Source of the DNA: Rhodospirillaceae bacterium
GTDB lineage: Bacteria; Pseudomonadota; Alphaproteobacteria; Thalassobaculales; Thalassobaculaceae
Direction: 5' to 3'
NCBI GenBank assembly: GCA_018401495.1
Contig: JAGYJX010000021.1
Location: 62,001 to 126,000 of the forward strand
DNA length: 64,000 nucleotides
This document shows, piece by piece, positions 33,224-45,691 of this stretch (the stretch's first letter is position 1; every line of letters starts with the position of its first letter). The position numbers and the translations under genes were made by a program. The notes beneath the pieces were generated by a model that searched no databases, was not told where the DNA came from, and was given only the letters and a program-made list of their open reading frames with translations.

Positions 33224-34400
33224 TCAGTTGGCCGAGGCGGTCACGATCCGTCCGAACTCGATCACGTTCGGAGCGTCGCGCTGCAGCGGACTGATGCCGA
33301 AGATCTCCTGCCACATCATCTCGTGGAAGAAGAACTTGGTGGTGTTCACCACCACCTGAAGAACGACCAGCACACCGGCGGCGAACGGCCGGCCGATGAA
33401 CACGTAGTCGATGCCGGCGTTGATCGTCGTCACCACCACCCGGTAGGTGAACGCCTTCCAACCGGCGACCTGGGCGTAGGTCCATCCGCCGGCCGCCGCC
33501 GCGGCCGCTGCGGCGGCTGCGGTGTCGACGTCCGCGATCTGGCGCTGGAAGTCCTCCTCGGTGATCGAACCCGCTTCCCGCAGGGTGCGCAGAGCCTCGA
33601 TCCGGGCCGCACGCGCCACGGCTTCGGGTTCCAGCGCTGCGGCGCTGGTCATGGCCGGGAGTGACAACGCTTCGAGCCGGCCGCGCAGCCCGCGGTCGAG
33701 CGGTTCCGACGGCGGTTCCGGCCCAGGCCGCGACGCTCTTCACCACGGCGAGGCGGGCGGGATCCTGCTCGATCACGGACGGCTCCCACGCCGCCGCCGC
33801 CGCCGCCGATGCCACCACGCCGAGCGAGGCCGGGTCGACGTGGTAGCGGACGTCCACGACATCCTGGCGATTGGCCGCGCGCAGGCCCGCCACGACCCAG
33901 AAATCCGTCACCGTGGCGTTTTCGGCCCGCGCGAAGGTTTCCAGCACCGCCCCGCCAGGGGCGGTGGCACTGGCGGCCGATATCGGCTTCACGTAGAGGC
34001 ACGAGACATCCCATCCGCTCTTGAAGCGGGAGATGGCGGCGTACAGATCGGTGCGGGTGCAGTCGGCGGTGGTTCCCCAACCGTCGTAGTAGGGAATGAG
34101 GTTGGCGGCCACCTCAACCACCGTCGCGACCCGGCCCTCGACCACCTGCGCCAGCGTGACCGACCGAATCGGACCGAGGTCAAGGCGCTCGGTGGTCTCG
34201 CCGGACTTCAGGAGCCGCGCCGGCACGTTGTCGACGGCAAGGACGGTGAAGTCACCGGCCGGAAGCGGCACCTGCTTGCCCGCCACCTCCACGATGCCGC
34301 TCACCACAGATCCGACCGTCTGGGCGGCGGCGGGAGCGGACACCGAGAGGAGTCCGACCAGGATCCCCGCAACCGCGACGGGGCGCGACAAGGTTCTCAA
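33224..34400 (-). CDS. Exported protein with DUF2061-like C-terminus, paralog 2 (one frameshift)
   Basis: Reconstructed protein of about 391 aa. It starts with TTG, which overlaps the upstream paralog's stop (TTGA), with GGAGGG seven bases before. Signal peptide (SVSAPAAAQ), then a novel domain with VPLPAGDFTV, DGWGTTADCTRTD and RQDVVDVRYHVDP, which pair with the same motifs in paralog 1. Near 33710 an extra base shifts the frame. The C-terminal part has a SHOCT-like motif (LRTLREAGSITEEDFQRQI), a poly-Ala tract, and a DUF2061-like membrane domain (FTYRVVVTTINAGIDYVFIG, TKFFFHEMMWQEIFG). Function unknown. Confidence 0.75.
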
Positions 34401-35608
34401 GACACACCCTCCCGGCGGACGCCAATATACACGAAGTCTACGACGGTGCTTTTCGCGCTGGCCTGGGCCTGGATGTAGCTGTCCCACCACATGTCGTTGA
34501 ACACCTGGGCGACGCTGTGCGTCGCGACGATCGCCGCGGTGATGTAGCCGGAGATCAGCGAGTTGACGGTCACGACGAACGCCAGGATGTAGTCCACCGA
34601 CACCCGGAAGAAGTTGAACGACACGACCTTGGCGCCCAGCAGACGATAATAGTCGTCGGGTGTCGGCGGCGGCGGGGCGTCCTCGATGGCCTTCAGGTAG
34701 GCGGCGTGGTCGCTGGCGGCGATGGCGCCGGATTCCACCAGTTCGTCGAGCGCGGCCAAACGCGCCGAACGGCTGGTCCGGCCCAGCGGGTCGGCGCTCG
34801 GGGCGGTTCCCTCCTTCGGCACCGCGACCTCCCAAGCGTTGGGAAGCGAGGCAGCCGCAGCGCGTCCTGTCATCGCGCCACGAAAGCCATCCTCGACCGG
34901 TCCGGCGGCGAGGCTGCCCCACGCCGTCAGCTGGTTGACAGCCTTGAAGCGCTCCGGCTTCGCGAGCACTGCCTCGACCGACCAGTCCGACACAGTCAGA
35001 TTGGTCAGTCCGAGGGGGCGCGGGTCGAGGTGATACCGGACGTCGAGGACATCGTGGCGGTCGGAAACCCGGAATCCGGCGGTAAGCCAGACCGCGGTGG
35101 GCGAAGCGGTCTCTTGGATAAGCGGGCGAACGGTGTTCCAGGTTTTCGGACCCGGAGCGTCGGCGGTGCCGAGTTCGGTCGGAACCACGAAAAGGCAGAA
35201 GCCGTCGACCGGCGTCTTGTAGAACGCGACCGTGGCAAGCCCGTCAGTCCGGTTGCAGTCCGCCGCGGTGCCCCAGCCATCCGCGACCGGCAACCGGTTC
35301 ACGTTGATCTCGACCAGCCCGTCGATACGCCCGTCCGCGCGTCGCGCCAGGATCGCGTTTTCGATGGTGCCGTAGGCGCCAGGATTGCCGGTTGCCAGCG
35401 TGTTGGTTCCGCTGGCGACGACCGTCCAGTCACCCGCCGGCAACGGAATCTGGCGGGCTGCGATCTCGATGCTGCCGGTCATCACGTCGCCGATCGCGGC
35501 GGCGCGCGCGTCGCCACTGAAGGCGAGAACCACAGCGGCCGACATCGACAGTACGGCGAGCATTCTCCCACGCAAAGCTCCCGCCAATGCGGGACTATCT
35601 CGTTCCAT
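34397..35608 (-). CDS. Exported protein with DUF2061-like C-terminus, paralog 1
   Basis: Intact protein of about 403 aa, first of the tandem pair. Signal peptide to about GDARA, then IPLPAGDWTVVASG, DGWGTAADCNRTD with the Cys conserved in paralog 2, GFCLFVVP with a second conserved Cys, and RHDVLDVRYHLDPRPLG. A SHOCT-like motif follows (LDELVESGAIAASDHAAYL), and then a two-helix DUF2061-like end (FNFFRVSVDYILAFVV, VFNDMWWDSYIQ) in which the HE of the usual HExxW is replaced by ND. The start is uncertain; an upstream GTG at 35620 is possible. No known function. Confidence 0.75.
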   Translation of the reverse strand: MERDSPALAGALRGRMLAVLSMSAAVVLAFSGDARAAAIGDVMTGSIEIAARQIPLPAGDWTVVASGTNTLATGNPGAYGTIENAILARRADGRIDGLVEINVNRLPVADGWGTAADCNRTDGLATVAFYKTPVDGFCLFVVPTELGTADAPGPKTWNTVRPLIQETASPTAVWLTAGFRVSDRHDVLDVRYHLDPRPLGLTNLTVSDWSVEAVLAKPERFKAVNQLTAWGSLAAGPVEDGFRGAMTGRAAAASLPNAWEVAVPKEGTAPSADPLGRTSRSARLAALDELVESGAIAASDHAAYLKAIEDAPPPPTPDDYYRLLGAKVVSFNFFRVSVDYILAFVVTVNSLISGYITAAIVATHSVAQVFNDMWWDSYIQAQASAKSTVVDFVYIGVRREGVS

Positions 35609-35665
35609 CCGACCCAGCACTTTCTATGATTGAGGGATGTAAGGCACTGCTTGCCTGGCCAGCGC

Positions 35666-35995
35666 TTATTCGCTGTAGAAGTAGAGGCCGGCGACAAGCC
35701 CGGTCGCCATGCCGAACAGCGCACCGGTCATGCGCGGCTCGGTCAGCACCAGCGAGCCGAGGCCGACGATCGCGCCGTCGACGGCCGCCGTCGTGGCGGC
35801 ATAAGCGCCGGCAACGGCGGGCGCCGCCATCGGGGCGGCGTACGGCACGAGCACCGCGCCCGCGGCCGTGCCGGCGAGCGCGAAGATGAAGGTGTAGGCC
35901 AGCGTTTGGGTTGTAATCTCACTGGCCGCAGCCGGCGCCATCGGCGCCGTCGCCAGCGCAGTGGCAACCGCGGCGCCCGCAATGAACTTTCTCAA
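35666..35995 (-). CDS. Small Ala-rich exported/membrane protein
   Basis: Protein of 109 aa from a TTG with GGAGGGAAA just upstream. It has a signal peptide (ATAPMAPAAAS) and two hydrophobic segments, YTFIFALAGTAAGAVLVPYA and GALFGMATGLVAGLYFYSE, typical of a two-span membrane protein. It lies 57 bp upstream of the paralog pair on the same strand, so the three genes probably form one operon. No family is recognised. Confidence 0.65.
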   Translation of the reverse strand: MRKFIAGAAVATALATAPMAPAAASEITTQTLAYTFIFALAGTAAGAVLVPYAAPMAAPAVAGAYAATTAAVDGAIVGLGSLVLTEPRMTGALFGMATGLVAGLYFYSE

Positions 35996-36312
35996 ATTTC
36001 CCTCCCCGAAGCCCAGCAGGCAGCCTCGACCGCCCGCGTCCAATCCAACCTTAAGGTTAAGCGCATGGGGACGGCGCCGCCATACGTTTTTTGTTACTTT
36101 ACGGTAACCAAAACCACTCGTGCCGACTTTCTCCGGCCGGCTGAGTGGACTAAAAGAAGGTCGGATCGTAACGTAGCCGCGTCCAGTGGCAGGACGAACG
36201 GGATCAGGCGCTGGAGTCCGGCGAATAACCGGGTGAGAACGTGGCCGCGGGCGGTCGCGCGGACTGAATCCAGCGCGAGTTGGCCGCAACCGCATCGCCG
36301 GATCGGGGGAAC
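35996..36312. promoter_or_regulatory. Divergent intergenic region with two palindromes
   Basis: This 317-bp gap between the small membrane protein gene (minus) and livH (plus) holds no gene. It contains a perfect 12-bp palindrome AACCTTAAGGTT (36047-36058) and an inverted repeat GTTAC-N6-GTAAC (36093-36108) in a locally AT-rich stretch. These may be regulator sites for either transcript. The remaining 200 bp before livH is GC-rich without recognisable signals. Confidence 0.5.
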
Positions 36313-37218
36313 ATGGCGTACCTGCTTCAGCAGATGATCAACGGGCTCACGCTCGGGTCGATCTACGGACTTATCGCCATCGGCTACACGATGGTCTACG
36401 GCATCATCGGAATGATCAATTTCGCGCATGGCGAGATCTACATGATCGGCGCCTTCGTCGCGGTGATCGCGTTCACCGCGTTCGCGAACTTTCCCCTGGT
36501 CGTCGCCATCCTCCTGGTCCTGCTGTTCACCATGATGATCACGGCGGCGTATGGCTGGACGGTGGAGCGGGTGGCCTATCGGCCGCTGCGAGGCTCGTTC
36601 CGGCTGGCCCCGCTGATCTCGGCGATCGGGATGTCGATTTTTCTGCAGAACTACATCCAGCTGATTCAAGGCGCCCGCAACAAGCCGGTGCCGCCGATGA
36701 TCCAGGGCGGCTTCACGGTGTGGGACGACGCCGGCTTTACCGTGCAGTTGTCGTACCTCCAGATCATCATCGTGGTGACGACGGTGGTGCTGATGGTCGG
36801 TTTCACGCGGTTCATCAACACAACCTCCCTCGGTCGCCAGCAGCGGGCCTGCGAGCAGGACAAGACCATGGCATCGCTGCTCGGCGTCAACGTCGACCGG
36901 ACCGTGTCGTTGACCTTCGTGATGGGGGCAGCCTTGGCCGCCGTCGCGGGCGTGATGGTGACTCTCTACTACGGTGTGGTGGACTTCTTCCTGGGCTTCC
37001 TCGCAGGGCTGAAGGCGTTCACCGCGGCCGTGCTCGGGGGCATCGGTTCGCTTCCGGGGGCCATGCTGGGAGGATTGCTCATCGGGCTGATCGAAGCGCT
37101 TTGGGCGGGCTACTTCTCCAGCGAGTGGAAGGACGTTGCCGCGTTCTCGATCCTGGTGCTGGTGTTGATATTCCGGCCCCAGGGACTGCTCGGCCGGCCG
37201 GAAGTCGAGAAGGTGTGA
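36313..37218 (+). CDS. livH: ABC transporter permease LivH (second system)
   Basis: Permease of 301 aa starting MAYLLQQMINGLTLGSIYGL with GGGGGAAC upstream. The core motif MINFAHGEIYMIGAFVAV is intact and the C-terminus has AAVLGGIGSLPGAMLGGLLIG. It heads a second complete liv operon, 35 kb from the first. High-affinity branched-chain amino acid uptake is the most likely role because the whole set, including the LivK after it, resembles the amino acid branch of the family. Confidence 0.94.
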   Translation: MAYLLQQMINGLTLGSIYGLIAIGYTMVYGIIGMINFAHGEIYMIGAFVAVIAFTAFANFPLVVAILLVLLFTMMITAAYGWTVERVAYRPLRGSFRLAPLISAIGMSIFLQNYIQLIQGARNKPVPPMIQGGFTVWDDAGFTVQLSYLQIIIVVTTVVLMVGFTRFINTTSLGRQQRACEQDKTMASLLGVNVDRTVSLTFVMGAALAAVAGVMVTLYYGVVDFFLGFLAGLKAFTAAVLGGIGSLPGAMLGGLLIGLIEALWAGYFSSEWKDVAAFSILVLVLIFRPQGLLGRPEVEKV

Positions 37219-37219
37219 G

Positions 37220-38763
<1,544 letters not shown>

Positions 38764-38767
<4 letters not shown>

Positions 38768-39567
38768 CGCGCGCGCTGCTGTGGGTCGAGCACCTGACCA
38801 TGCGGTTCGGCGGCCTGACCGCGGTCGACGACGTCAGCTTTTCAGCCTGGGACGGCGAGATCACCGCGATCATCGGCCCGAACGGCGCCGGCAAGACCAC
38901 CGTCTTCAACTGCCTGACCGGCTTCTACCAGCCGACCGTGGGGCGGCTGCGGCTGGAGCACGCGAACGGCGACCGGTACCTGCTGGAACGGTTGGAGGCG
39001 TACCGGATCGGGCGCGACGCGCGGGTGGCGCGGACCTTCCAGAACATTCGGCTGTTCCCGCGCATGACCGTGCTCGAGAACCTGCTGGTCGCGCAGCACA
39101 CCAACCTGATGCGCGCGAGCTGGTATTCGATCGCCGGCTTGCTCGGACTGCCGAACTACCGGCGCGCCGAGGACGAAGCGATCGAGAAGGCCCGCCACTA
39201 CCTGGAACTGGCGGACCTGGTGGAACTCGCGGATTGGGAGGCCGGCAACCTGCCCTACGGGGCGCAGCGCCGGCTGGAGATCATCCGCGCCATGTGCTCG
39301 GATCCGGTGCTGTTGTGCCTCGATGAGCCGGCAGCCGGGCTCAACCCTCGCGAATCGGCCCAGTTGAACGACTTGCTTCTGAGACTGCGCGCCGAGAAGG
39401 GCGTGGGGATCCTGCTCATCGAGCACGACATGAGCGTCGTGATGAAGATTTCCGACCACGTCATCGTGCTGGACTACGGCAAGAAGATCGCCGACGGCAC
39501 GCCGGCCGAGGTGCAGAGCGATCCGCGGGTGATCGCCGCCTATCTCGGCGAGGAGGAGGTGGCGTGA
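38764..39567 (+). CDS. livG: ABC transporter ATP-binding protein LivG (second system)
   Basis: ATPase of 267 aa. Walker A is GPNGAGKTT, the signature region is NLPYGAQRRLEIIRAMCSDP, Walker B is LLCLDEPAAGLNPRES, and the H-loop is LLIEHDM. The start overlaps the livM stop; the longer open frame upstream is a shadow of livM. It pairs with the LivF encoded next. Confidence 0.93.
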
Positions 39568-40279
39568 TGCTCAGCATCGAGGGCGTGCACACCTTCTACG
39601 GCGCCATCGAGGCGCTGAAGGGCGTCGACCTGCACGTCGGACAGGGCGAGATCGTCGCGCTGATCGGCGCCAACGGCGCCGGCAAGTCGACCCTGCTGAT
39701 GACGATCTGCGGGGTCAATCGGGCGCGCCGCGGGCGGATCACCTTCGACGGCGCCGACATCACCGGCGAGCGTACCGACCAGATCGTCCGCCGCGGCGTG
39801 GCATGCTCGCCGGAAGGACGGCGGATCTTCGCGCGCATGAGCGTGGTCGAGAACCTGCGGATGGGCGCGCTCACCGCCGATCCGGCGCGCTACGACGACA
39901 ACCTGGCGGCTGTCTACGAGCTGTTTCCGCGCCTCAAGGAGCGCGAGGCGCAGCGCGGCGGCACGCTGTCCGGCGGCGAGCAGCAGATGCTGGCGATCGG
40001 CCGGGCGCTGATGAGCGAGCCGACGATGCTGCTGCTCGACGAGCCGTCGCTCGGCCTGGCGCCGCTGGTCGTCAAACAGATCTTCGAGGCCATTCACCGG
40101 ATCAACGGGCAGCGCGGGATGACCGTCCTGCTGGTCGAGCAGAACGCCCATCATGCCCTGCGCCTGGCGCACCGCGGCTACGTGCTGGTGACCGGACAGA
40201 TCACCATGACCGGCACCGGCCGCGAACTGCTGGAGAACCCGGAGGTGAAGGCGGCCTATCTCGAGGGGGGCACGCGTGA
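39567..40279 (+). CDS. livF: ABC transporter ATP-binding protein LivF (second system), frameshift at end
   Basis: ATPase of about 237 aa. Walker A GANGAGKST, signature LSGGEQQMLAIGRAL, Walker B LLLDEPSLGL and the LivF-typical LLVEQNAHH are present. At the C-terminus, AAYLEGG is followed in the given sequence by an unnatural 100-residue extension reading through the next gene. The cause is a G run at about 40264-40269 one base short; with one more G the protein ends in GGHA and TGA at 40277-40279, one base before the next gene. Translation starts at GTGATG beside the livG stop. Confidence 0.9.
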
Positions 40280-40665
40280 TGAGCGAGGCGATCCTGTCGG
40301 AGTCGGTGCCGGTCTTCGTGATCCTGGCGGTGGTGTTCGGCGGTTGCAGCTGGCTCGCCGGTCAGTCCGCGGCGCGTGGCTGGAAGCCGTTGCCGGTGGC
40401 GCTCGGCTACGCGACCTTGATCGCGTTGGCCGATCGATTCCTGCTGTACGCGTTGCGCGACGCCTCGCTGCTGGACCCCGTCGGCTTTGTCCTGGCCTTG
40501 GTGATGTTCGCCGCGATCGCGGCGCTGGCCTACCGCTGGAACCAGGTCGACATGATGGTGTCTCAGTACCCGTGGTTGTATGAAAGGACGGGCCCGTTGA
40601 GTTGGCGGGTCGTCCCCGGTACCGACTTCGGCGGCGATTCCGCCGCCAAGGCGGCCGACCGCTAG
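40279..40665 (+). CDS. DUF6867-like small membrane protein
   Basis: Membrane protein of 128 aa with three hydrophobic stretches (VFVILAVVFGGCSWLAG, LGYATLIALADRFLLYAL, GFVLALVMFAAIAALAYRW). Proteins of this type follow livF in many alphaproteobacterial liv operons; I recognise it as the DUF6867 family from position and sequence. It may help the transporter, but no role is established. It overlaps the corrected livF stop by one base. Confidence 0.72.
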   Translation: MSEAILSESVPVFVILAVVFGGCSWLAGQSAARGWKPLPVALGYATLIALADRFLLYALRDASLLDPVGFVLALVMFAAIAALAYRWNQVDMMVSQYPWLYERTGPLSWRVVPGTDFGGDSAAKAADR

Positions 40666-40672
40666 ACTGGTT

Positions 40673-40697
40673 CCGGCGGAGACCCTATCTCCGTCGG
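40673..40697 (+). terminator. Intercistronic hairpin before livK
   Basis: CCGGCGGAGA and TCTCCGTCGGG pair with one G-U over 10 bp around a 5-base loop. It sits 8 bp after the DUF6867 gene and about 105 bp before livK. There is no T run, so it is more likely a processing or attenuation element that lets livK be expressed at a different level than livHMGF. Confidence 0.5.
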
Positions 40698-40802
40698 GTG
40701 GTGCGGCACACCGAGACCGGGTTGCGGCGCTTTCCCTCGGGGAGCACCTCGACGGATGCCGAAGAGTAGAAAAGAAGACGAGCGATAGAGGAGACTTCGC
40801 AG

Positions 40803-41922
40803 ATGAAGAGGTACATGGTCACGGCCGCGGCAGCGGCGCTGCTTGGCCTCACGGCCGCCAGCGCCCACGCGGAGATCAAGATCGCGACCGCGGGGCCGAT
40901 GACCGGCCAGTATGCGTCGTTCGGCGAGCAGATGCAGAAGGGCGCCCAGGCTGCCGTTCGCGACATCAACGCGGCCGGCGGCGTGCTCGGCCAGCAGCTC
41001 GTGCTGTCGGTCGGCGACGACCGGTGCGACCCGAAGGAAGCGGTCGCGGTCGCCAACAAGTTCGTGAACGACGGCATCAAGTTCGTGGCCGGTCACTTCT
41101 GCTCGGGTTCGTCGATCCCGGCGTCGGCCGTCTACAACGAGGAGGGCATCCTGCAGATGTCCCCGGCCTCGACCAACCCGAAGTTCACCGAGCAGGGCTT
41201 CAAGAACGTGTTCCGCACCTGCGGTCGCGACGACCAGCAGGGTGACTACGCCGGCGCCTGGCTGACGCAGCACTACAAGGACAAGAAGGTCGCCTTCGCG
41301 CACGACAAGCAGGCCTACTCCAAGGGCCTGGCCGACCTGACCCTGGCCGCCTTCGAGAAGGGCGGCGGCAAGGCTGCCGCTGGTCGAGACCGTGAACCCG
41401 GGCGAGCGCGACTACTCGGCCTTCGTGACCAAGCTGAAGGCCGCCAACATCGACGCGCTTTACTACGGCGGCTACCACACCGAACTCGGCCTGATCGCGC
41501 GCCAGATGCGCGAGCAGGGCCTGAACGCCCAGATCCTGTCGGGCGATGCCCTGAACACCCAGGAGTTCTGGTCGATCACCGGTGACGCCGGCGAGGGCCT
41601 GCTGTTCACCTTCGCGCCGGATCCGCGCGCCAAGCCGGAAGCCAAGGCGATCGTCGATCGCTTCAAGGCCGAGGGTTACGACCCGGAGGGCTACACCCTC
41701 TACACCTACGCCGCGATCCAGATCTGGGCGCAGGCGGTGACGAAGGCCGGCTCGCTCGACATCGAGAAGGTCCAGGACGCGCTGCACAGCGGCGAGTTCT
41801 CGTCGGTGATCGGTCCGCTGACCTTCGACAAGCAGGGTGACCGCACCACCGCCGACTACACCTGGTACGAGTGGACCAAGGGCACCTACGTCGAGGTCGG
41901 CGACGCCAAGCCGAAGTCCTGA
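40803..41922 (+). CDS. livK: ABC transporter substrate-binding protein LivK (second system), one frameshift
   Basis: Reconstructed periplasmic binding protein of about 372 aa with a signal peptide (ASAHAEIKIATAGPMTGQYA). The Leu/Ile/Val-binding fold is clear: VGDDRCDPKEAVAVANKFV, FVAGHFCSGSSIPASAVY, SPASTNPKFTEQGF and FRTCGRDDQQG. Near 41383 an extra G shifts the frame; removing it gives KLPLVETVNPGERDYSAF and restores the C-terminal domain to DAKPKS. It is the ligand-binding part of the transporter encoded just upstream and is followed by a strong terminator. Confidence 0.92.
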
Positions 41923-41947
41923 CGCGGGATACCCGCTGAACGAGGAA

Positions 41948-41974
41948 GGGCCCGGCGCAAGCCGGGCCCCTTTC
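41948..41974 (+). terminator. Rho-independent terminator after livK
   Basis: GGGCCCGGC and GCCGGGCCC pair perfectly over 9 bp around a GCAA tetraloop, followed by CTTTC. It lies 25 bp after livK and before the convergent end of putA, so it probably ends the liv operon. Confidence 0.85.
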
Positions 41975-41999
41975 GATTCTGGCAACCCGATCGGGCGGG

Positions 42000-44900
42000 C
42001 TACTCCGCCGCCGCCACCAGCAACTGAGCGTTGCCGCCGGCGGCCGTGGTGTCGATGCACAACGCCCGCTCGACCAGGAAGCGATGCGGGTCACCGCGGC
42101 CGACGATCAGCGGCACCACCGCGCCGCCGCGGTCCGCGAGCGCGCGGTGCAGGCCGCCGAGGCTGGCGGCCGACCCCTCGGCCACCACGGCCTGAAGCGG
42201 CCGGCAGGTCTCGAGCGTGGCAGGGCGACCTGTCCGTCGACCGCCGTCACCGGAACCCCGGCGGCCCGCAGCGGCACGGACGCGGCGGCCGCACCCGGCC
42301 AGGCCAGCACGACGGCGTTGCCGAGCGTCAGGGCGAGGAAAGCCTGGCCGAGCCCGGCCGCGCTGCCACCCTCATCGCCCAGGCAGAGCAGAACGCCGCG
42401 CGGGTGCAGGGTGAGCCGGTTGCTCTCCCCGGTCGGTCCCGGAAGGTCGGCGGCGGACAGGTCGACCGTCTCGGCGGTGGCGATCGCCGCCTCGGCGATC
42501 GGTCGCGCCGCGGCGTCGAGGCCGGCGGCGACGCGGCGGAGCACCGCGGCGCGATCCTGACGCAACGCCCACGCCGACGGATCCAGCCCTGACAGCGCCC
42601 GGTTCAGCTCTGTCGGGTCGGCGATCGTGTCCGTGGCGGCCGCCGCCGACGGTGCCGGCACCGACGGTGGTGGCAGACGGAACCGGTCGAGGTAGTGCGG
42701 GCCCCCGGCCTTCGGTCCGGTGCCCGACAGGCCCTCGCCGCCGAACGGCTGCGAGCCGACGACCGCGCCGATCTGGTTGCGGTTGACGTAGAGGTTGCCG
42801 ACCCGTGCGGCGTCGACGACCTGCTGGACCCGGCTGTCGACGCGGGTGTGCAGGCCGAGCGTCAGTCCGTAGCCGGCGGCGTTGATGGCCTCGAGCACCC
42901 TCTCCAGGTCGCTGGCCTCGTAGGTGGCGACGTGCAGGACCGGGCCGAACACCTCGCGCTCCAGACCGCCGATGCCGTCGACCTTGAACACCGTGGGCGT
43001 CACGAAGCTGCCGGCCGTCAGGCTGGTCGGCACGGCGACCCGGTGCAGAAGCCGGCCCTGGGCCTCCAGCGTCGCGCAATGGCTCTCGATGTCGTCGCCG
43101 GGCGTCGCCGTCGATCACCGGCCCGACGTCGGTGGCGAGATCCCAGGGGTCGCCGACCCTGAGCGCGTCCATGGCACCGTGCAGCATCTCCAGCATCCGC
43201 TCCTCGACGTCCTTCTGGACGTACAGGATGCGCAGCGCCGAGCAGCGCTGGCCGGCGCTCTGGAACGCCGAGGCGACGATGTCGCGGACCGCCTGCTCCG
43301 GCAGGGCGGTTGAGTCGACGATCATGGCGTTGAGGCCGCCGGTCTCGGCGATCAGCGGTGCCTCGGGGCCGGCGCCGGCGGCGAGCGCCCGGTGGATGCG
43401 GCGCGCGGTGTCGGTGGACCCGGTGAAGCACACGCCGCCGATGCGGGGGTCGCCGGTGAGGGCGGCGCCGACCGTCTCGCCGGGGCCGGGCACCAGCTGG
43501 ATGACCGGCCTCGGGAACGCCCGCTCGGCGCATCAGCTCGACGGCGCGCGCAGCGATCAGCACCGACTGCTCGGCCGGCTTGGCGACCACGGCGTTGCCG
43601 GTGACCAGCGCGGCGGCGATCTGCCCGGTGAAGATGGCGAGCGGGAAGTTCCACGGCGAGACGCAGGCGAACACCCCGCAGGGCGGTCGCGCGGAGTCGC
43701 CGTGGCGGCGGGCCTCGGCCGCGTAGTAGCGGCAGAAATCGACGGCCTCGCGAATTTCGGCGACGCCGTCGGCGAGCGTCTTGCCGGCCTCGCGGCAAGC
43801 CAGCGCGAACAGCTCCGGGGCGTGCTCCTCGTACAGGTCGGCGATACGCTCCAGGCATCCGGCGCGCTCAACCGCGGGCCGCGCGGCCCAGTCCGGCTGC
43901 GCCGTCACGGCGGCGGCGATGGCGGCGGCGACGTGCTCGGGGCCGGCGTCGCCGACCGTGCCGACCACCTCGCCGTTCGCCGGATCGAGCACCTCGCGCA
44001 CCGTAAGGTCGGCGTGCACCGCGACGGCGACCATGGGTGCCGCGGTCCAGACATGCTTGCGGAACGGCGCCCGCGCCGCCTCCAGGCCGGCGACCGTGAC
44101 GGGGTCGGTCAGGTCCCAGCCCCTCGCGCCGCGCCGGTCGTCCCCGAAGATCCGCGACGGCAACGGAATTCGACCGCTGGCGACCGCGTCGCCGAGCGCT
44201 TCGACGGCGGCGACCGGATCGCCGGCGATCTCCTCGGCGCTCACCCGCTCGTCGACGATCTGGTTCACGAAGGACGAGTTGGCGCCGTTCTCCAGCAGCC
44301 GCCGCACCAGGTAGGCGAGCAGGTCGCGATGGGCACCGACCGGCGCGTAGATCCGGCAGCGCGCCCCGGTCTCCTGGCGCACGGTCTCGTGCAGCGCCTC
44401 GCCCATGCCGTGGAGGCGCTGGAACTCGTAGCCCTGGACCCCGCCGCGCCATGCGCAGCACGGCGGCGACGGTGTGGGCGTTGTGGGTGGCGAATTGCGG
44501 GTAGATGCGGTCGGTCATGCCGAGCAGCAGGCGGGCGCAGGCGATGTAGGAGACGTCGGTCGCGACCTTGCGGGTGAACACCGGGTAGCCGGCCAGCCCC
44601 AGGACCTGGGCGCGCTTGATCTCGCTGTCCCAGTAGGCGCCCTTGACCAGCCGCACCATGATCCGCCGGTCGAGCCGGGCGGCCAGCGCGTGCAGCCATT
44701 CCAGGACGGGGCGGGCGCGCCGGCCGTAGGCCTGGACCACCACCCCGAAACCGTCCCAGCCGGCCAGCGCGCGGTCCGACAGCACCGCCTCGATGACGTC
44801 CAGCGACAGGTCGAGCCGGTCGGCCTCCTCGGCGTCGATGTTGAAGCCCATGCCGGCGCTCTTGGCGATCAGCGCGAGCGAGCGGGTGCGGGCCGCGATA

Positions 44901-45691
44901 TCGTCGAGCACATGCGGCTTCTGGCCGTACTCGTAGCGCGGGTGCAGCGCCGAGAGCTTCACCGAGATGCCTGGGTTGGCGCGGATGTCGCCGTGGCCGC
45001 AATGCGCGGCCATGGAGGAGATCGCCTGGGAGTAGGCGATGTGATAGCGCCGCGCGTCGGCCTCGGTGCGGGCCGCCTCGCCGAGCATGTCGTAGGAATA
45101 GGTGTAGCCCTTGGCCTCCATCGCCTTGGCGCGCTCGGCGGCCTCGTCGATGGTGCGGCCGAGCACGAACTGGCGGCCGAGTTCCTGCATGGCGCGCCGC
45201 ACGGCGGTGCGGATCACCGGCTCGCCCAGGCGCTTGACCATGCCGTGAAGGGCCCCGGCGAGGTCGCCTTCCTCCGGCCCGCCGACGACCCGGCCGGTCA
45301 GCATGAGCGCCCAGGTCGAGGCGTTGACGAGCGGCGAGCTGGAGTGGCCGAGGTGCCGGCTCCAGTCGGCCGGCGCCACCTTGTCCTCGATCAACTCGTC
45401 CATCGTCCAGCGGTCGGGCACGCGCAGCAGCGCCTCGGCGAGGCACATCAGCGCCACCCCTTCCTTGGTGGTGAGGCCGTACTCCGCGAGGAAGCTCTCC
45501 ATCATTCCGGGCTTGGTGCCGCTTCGCACCGCGCGGACCAGGCGCGCCGCGTCGGCCGAGATCGCGGTCCGGTCGTCGGCGTCGAGGGCGGCGAGCGCGA
45601 CCAGCCCGTCGAGGGTCGCCTTCTCGTCGGCCAGGGCCCGGCCGGCGATGGTGCGCCGAAGTTCGTTGAGGGTGTCGGTTCCGTCGCGCAT
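42000..45691 (-). CDS. putA: Bifunctional proline dehydrogenase/P5C dehydrogenase PutA, four frameshifts
   Basis: Reconstructed PutA of about 1229 aa, converting proline to glutamate. It has no N-terminal ribbon-helix-helix DNA-binding domain. The FAD-dependent proline dehydrogenase domain is in the first ~480 residues (YDMLGEAARTEADARRY, ISVKLSALHPRYEY, VRLVKGAYWDSEIKRAQ). The aldehyde dehydrogenase domain follows (VFACVSPWNFPLAIFTGQIA, ETGGLNAMIVDSTALPEQ, SAGQRCSALRILYVQ with the catalytic Cys). A third, C-terminal ALDH-superfamily-like domain makes it a type-B PutA. Shifts near 44448, 43510 and 43099 (extra base) and 42228 (missing base) are repaired by one base each. Confidence 0.92.

Noticed and set aside
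39564..40583. LivF with a 100-residue C-terminal extension
   Set aside because: The extension covers the next gene in a shifted frame. A G run one base short explains it, and the corrected stop is where LivF usually ends.
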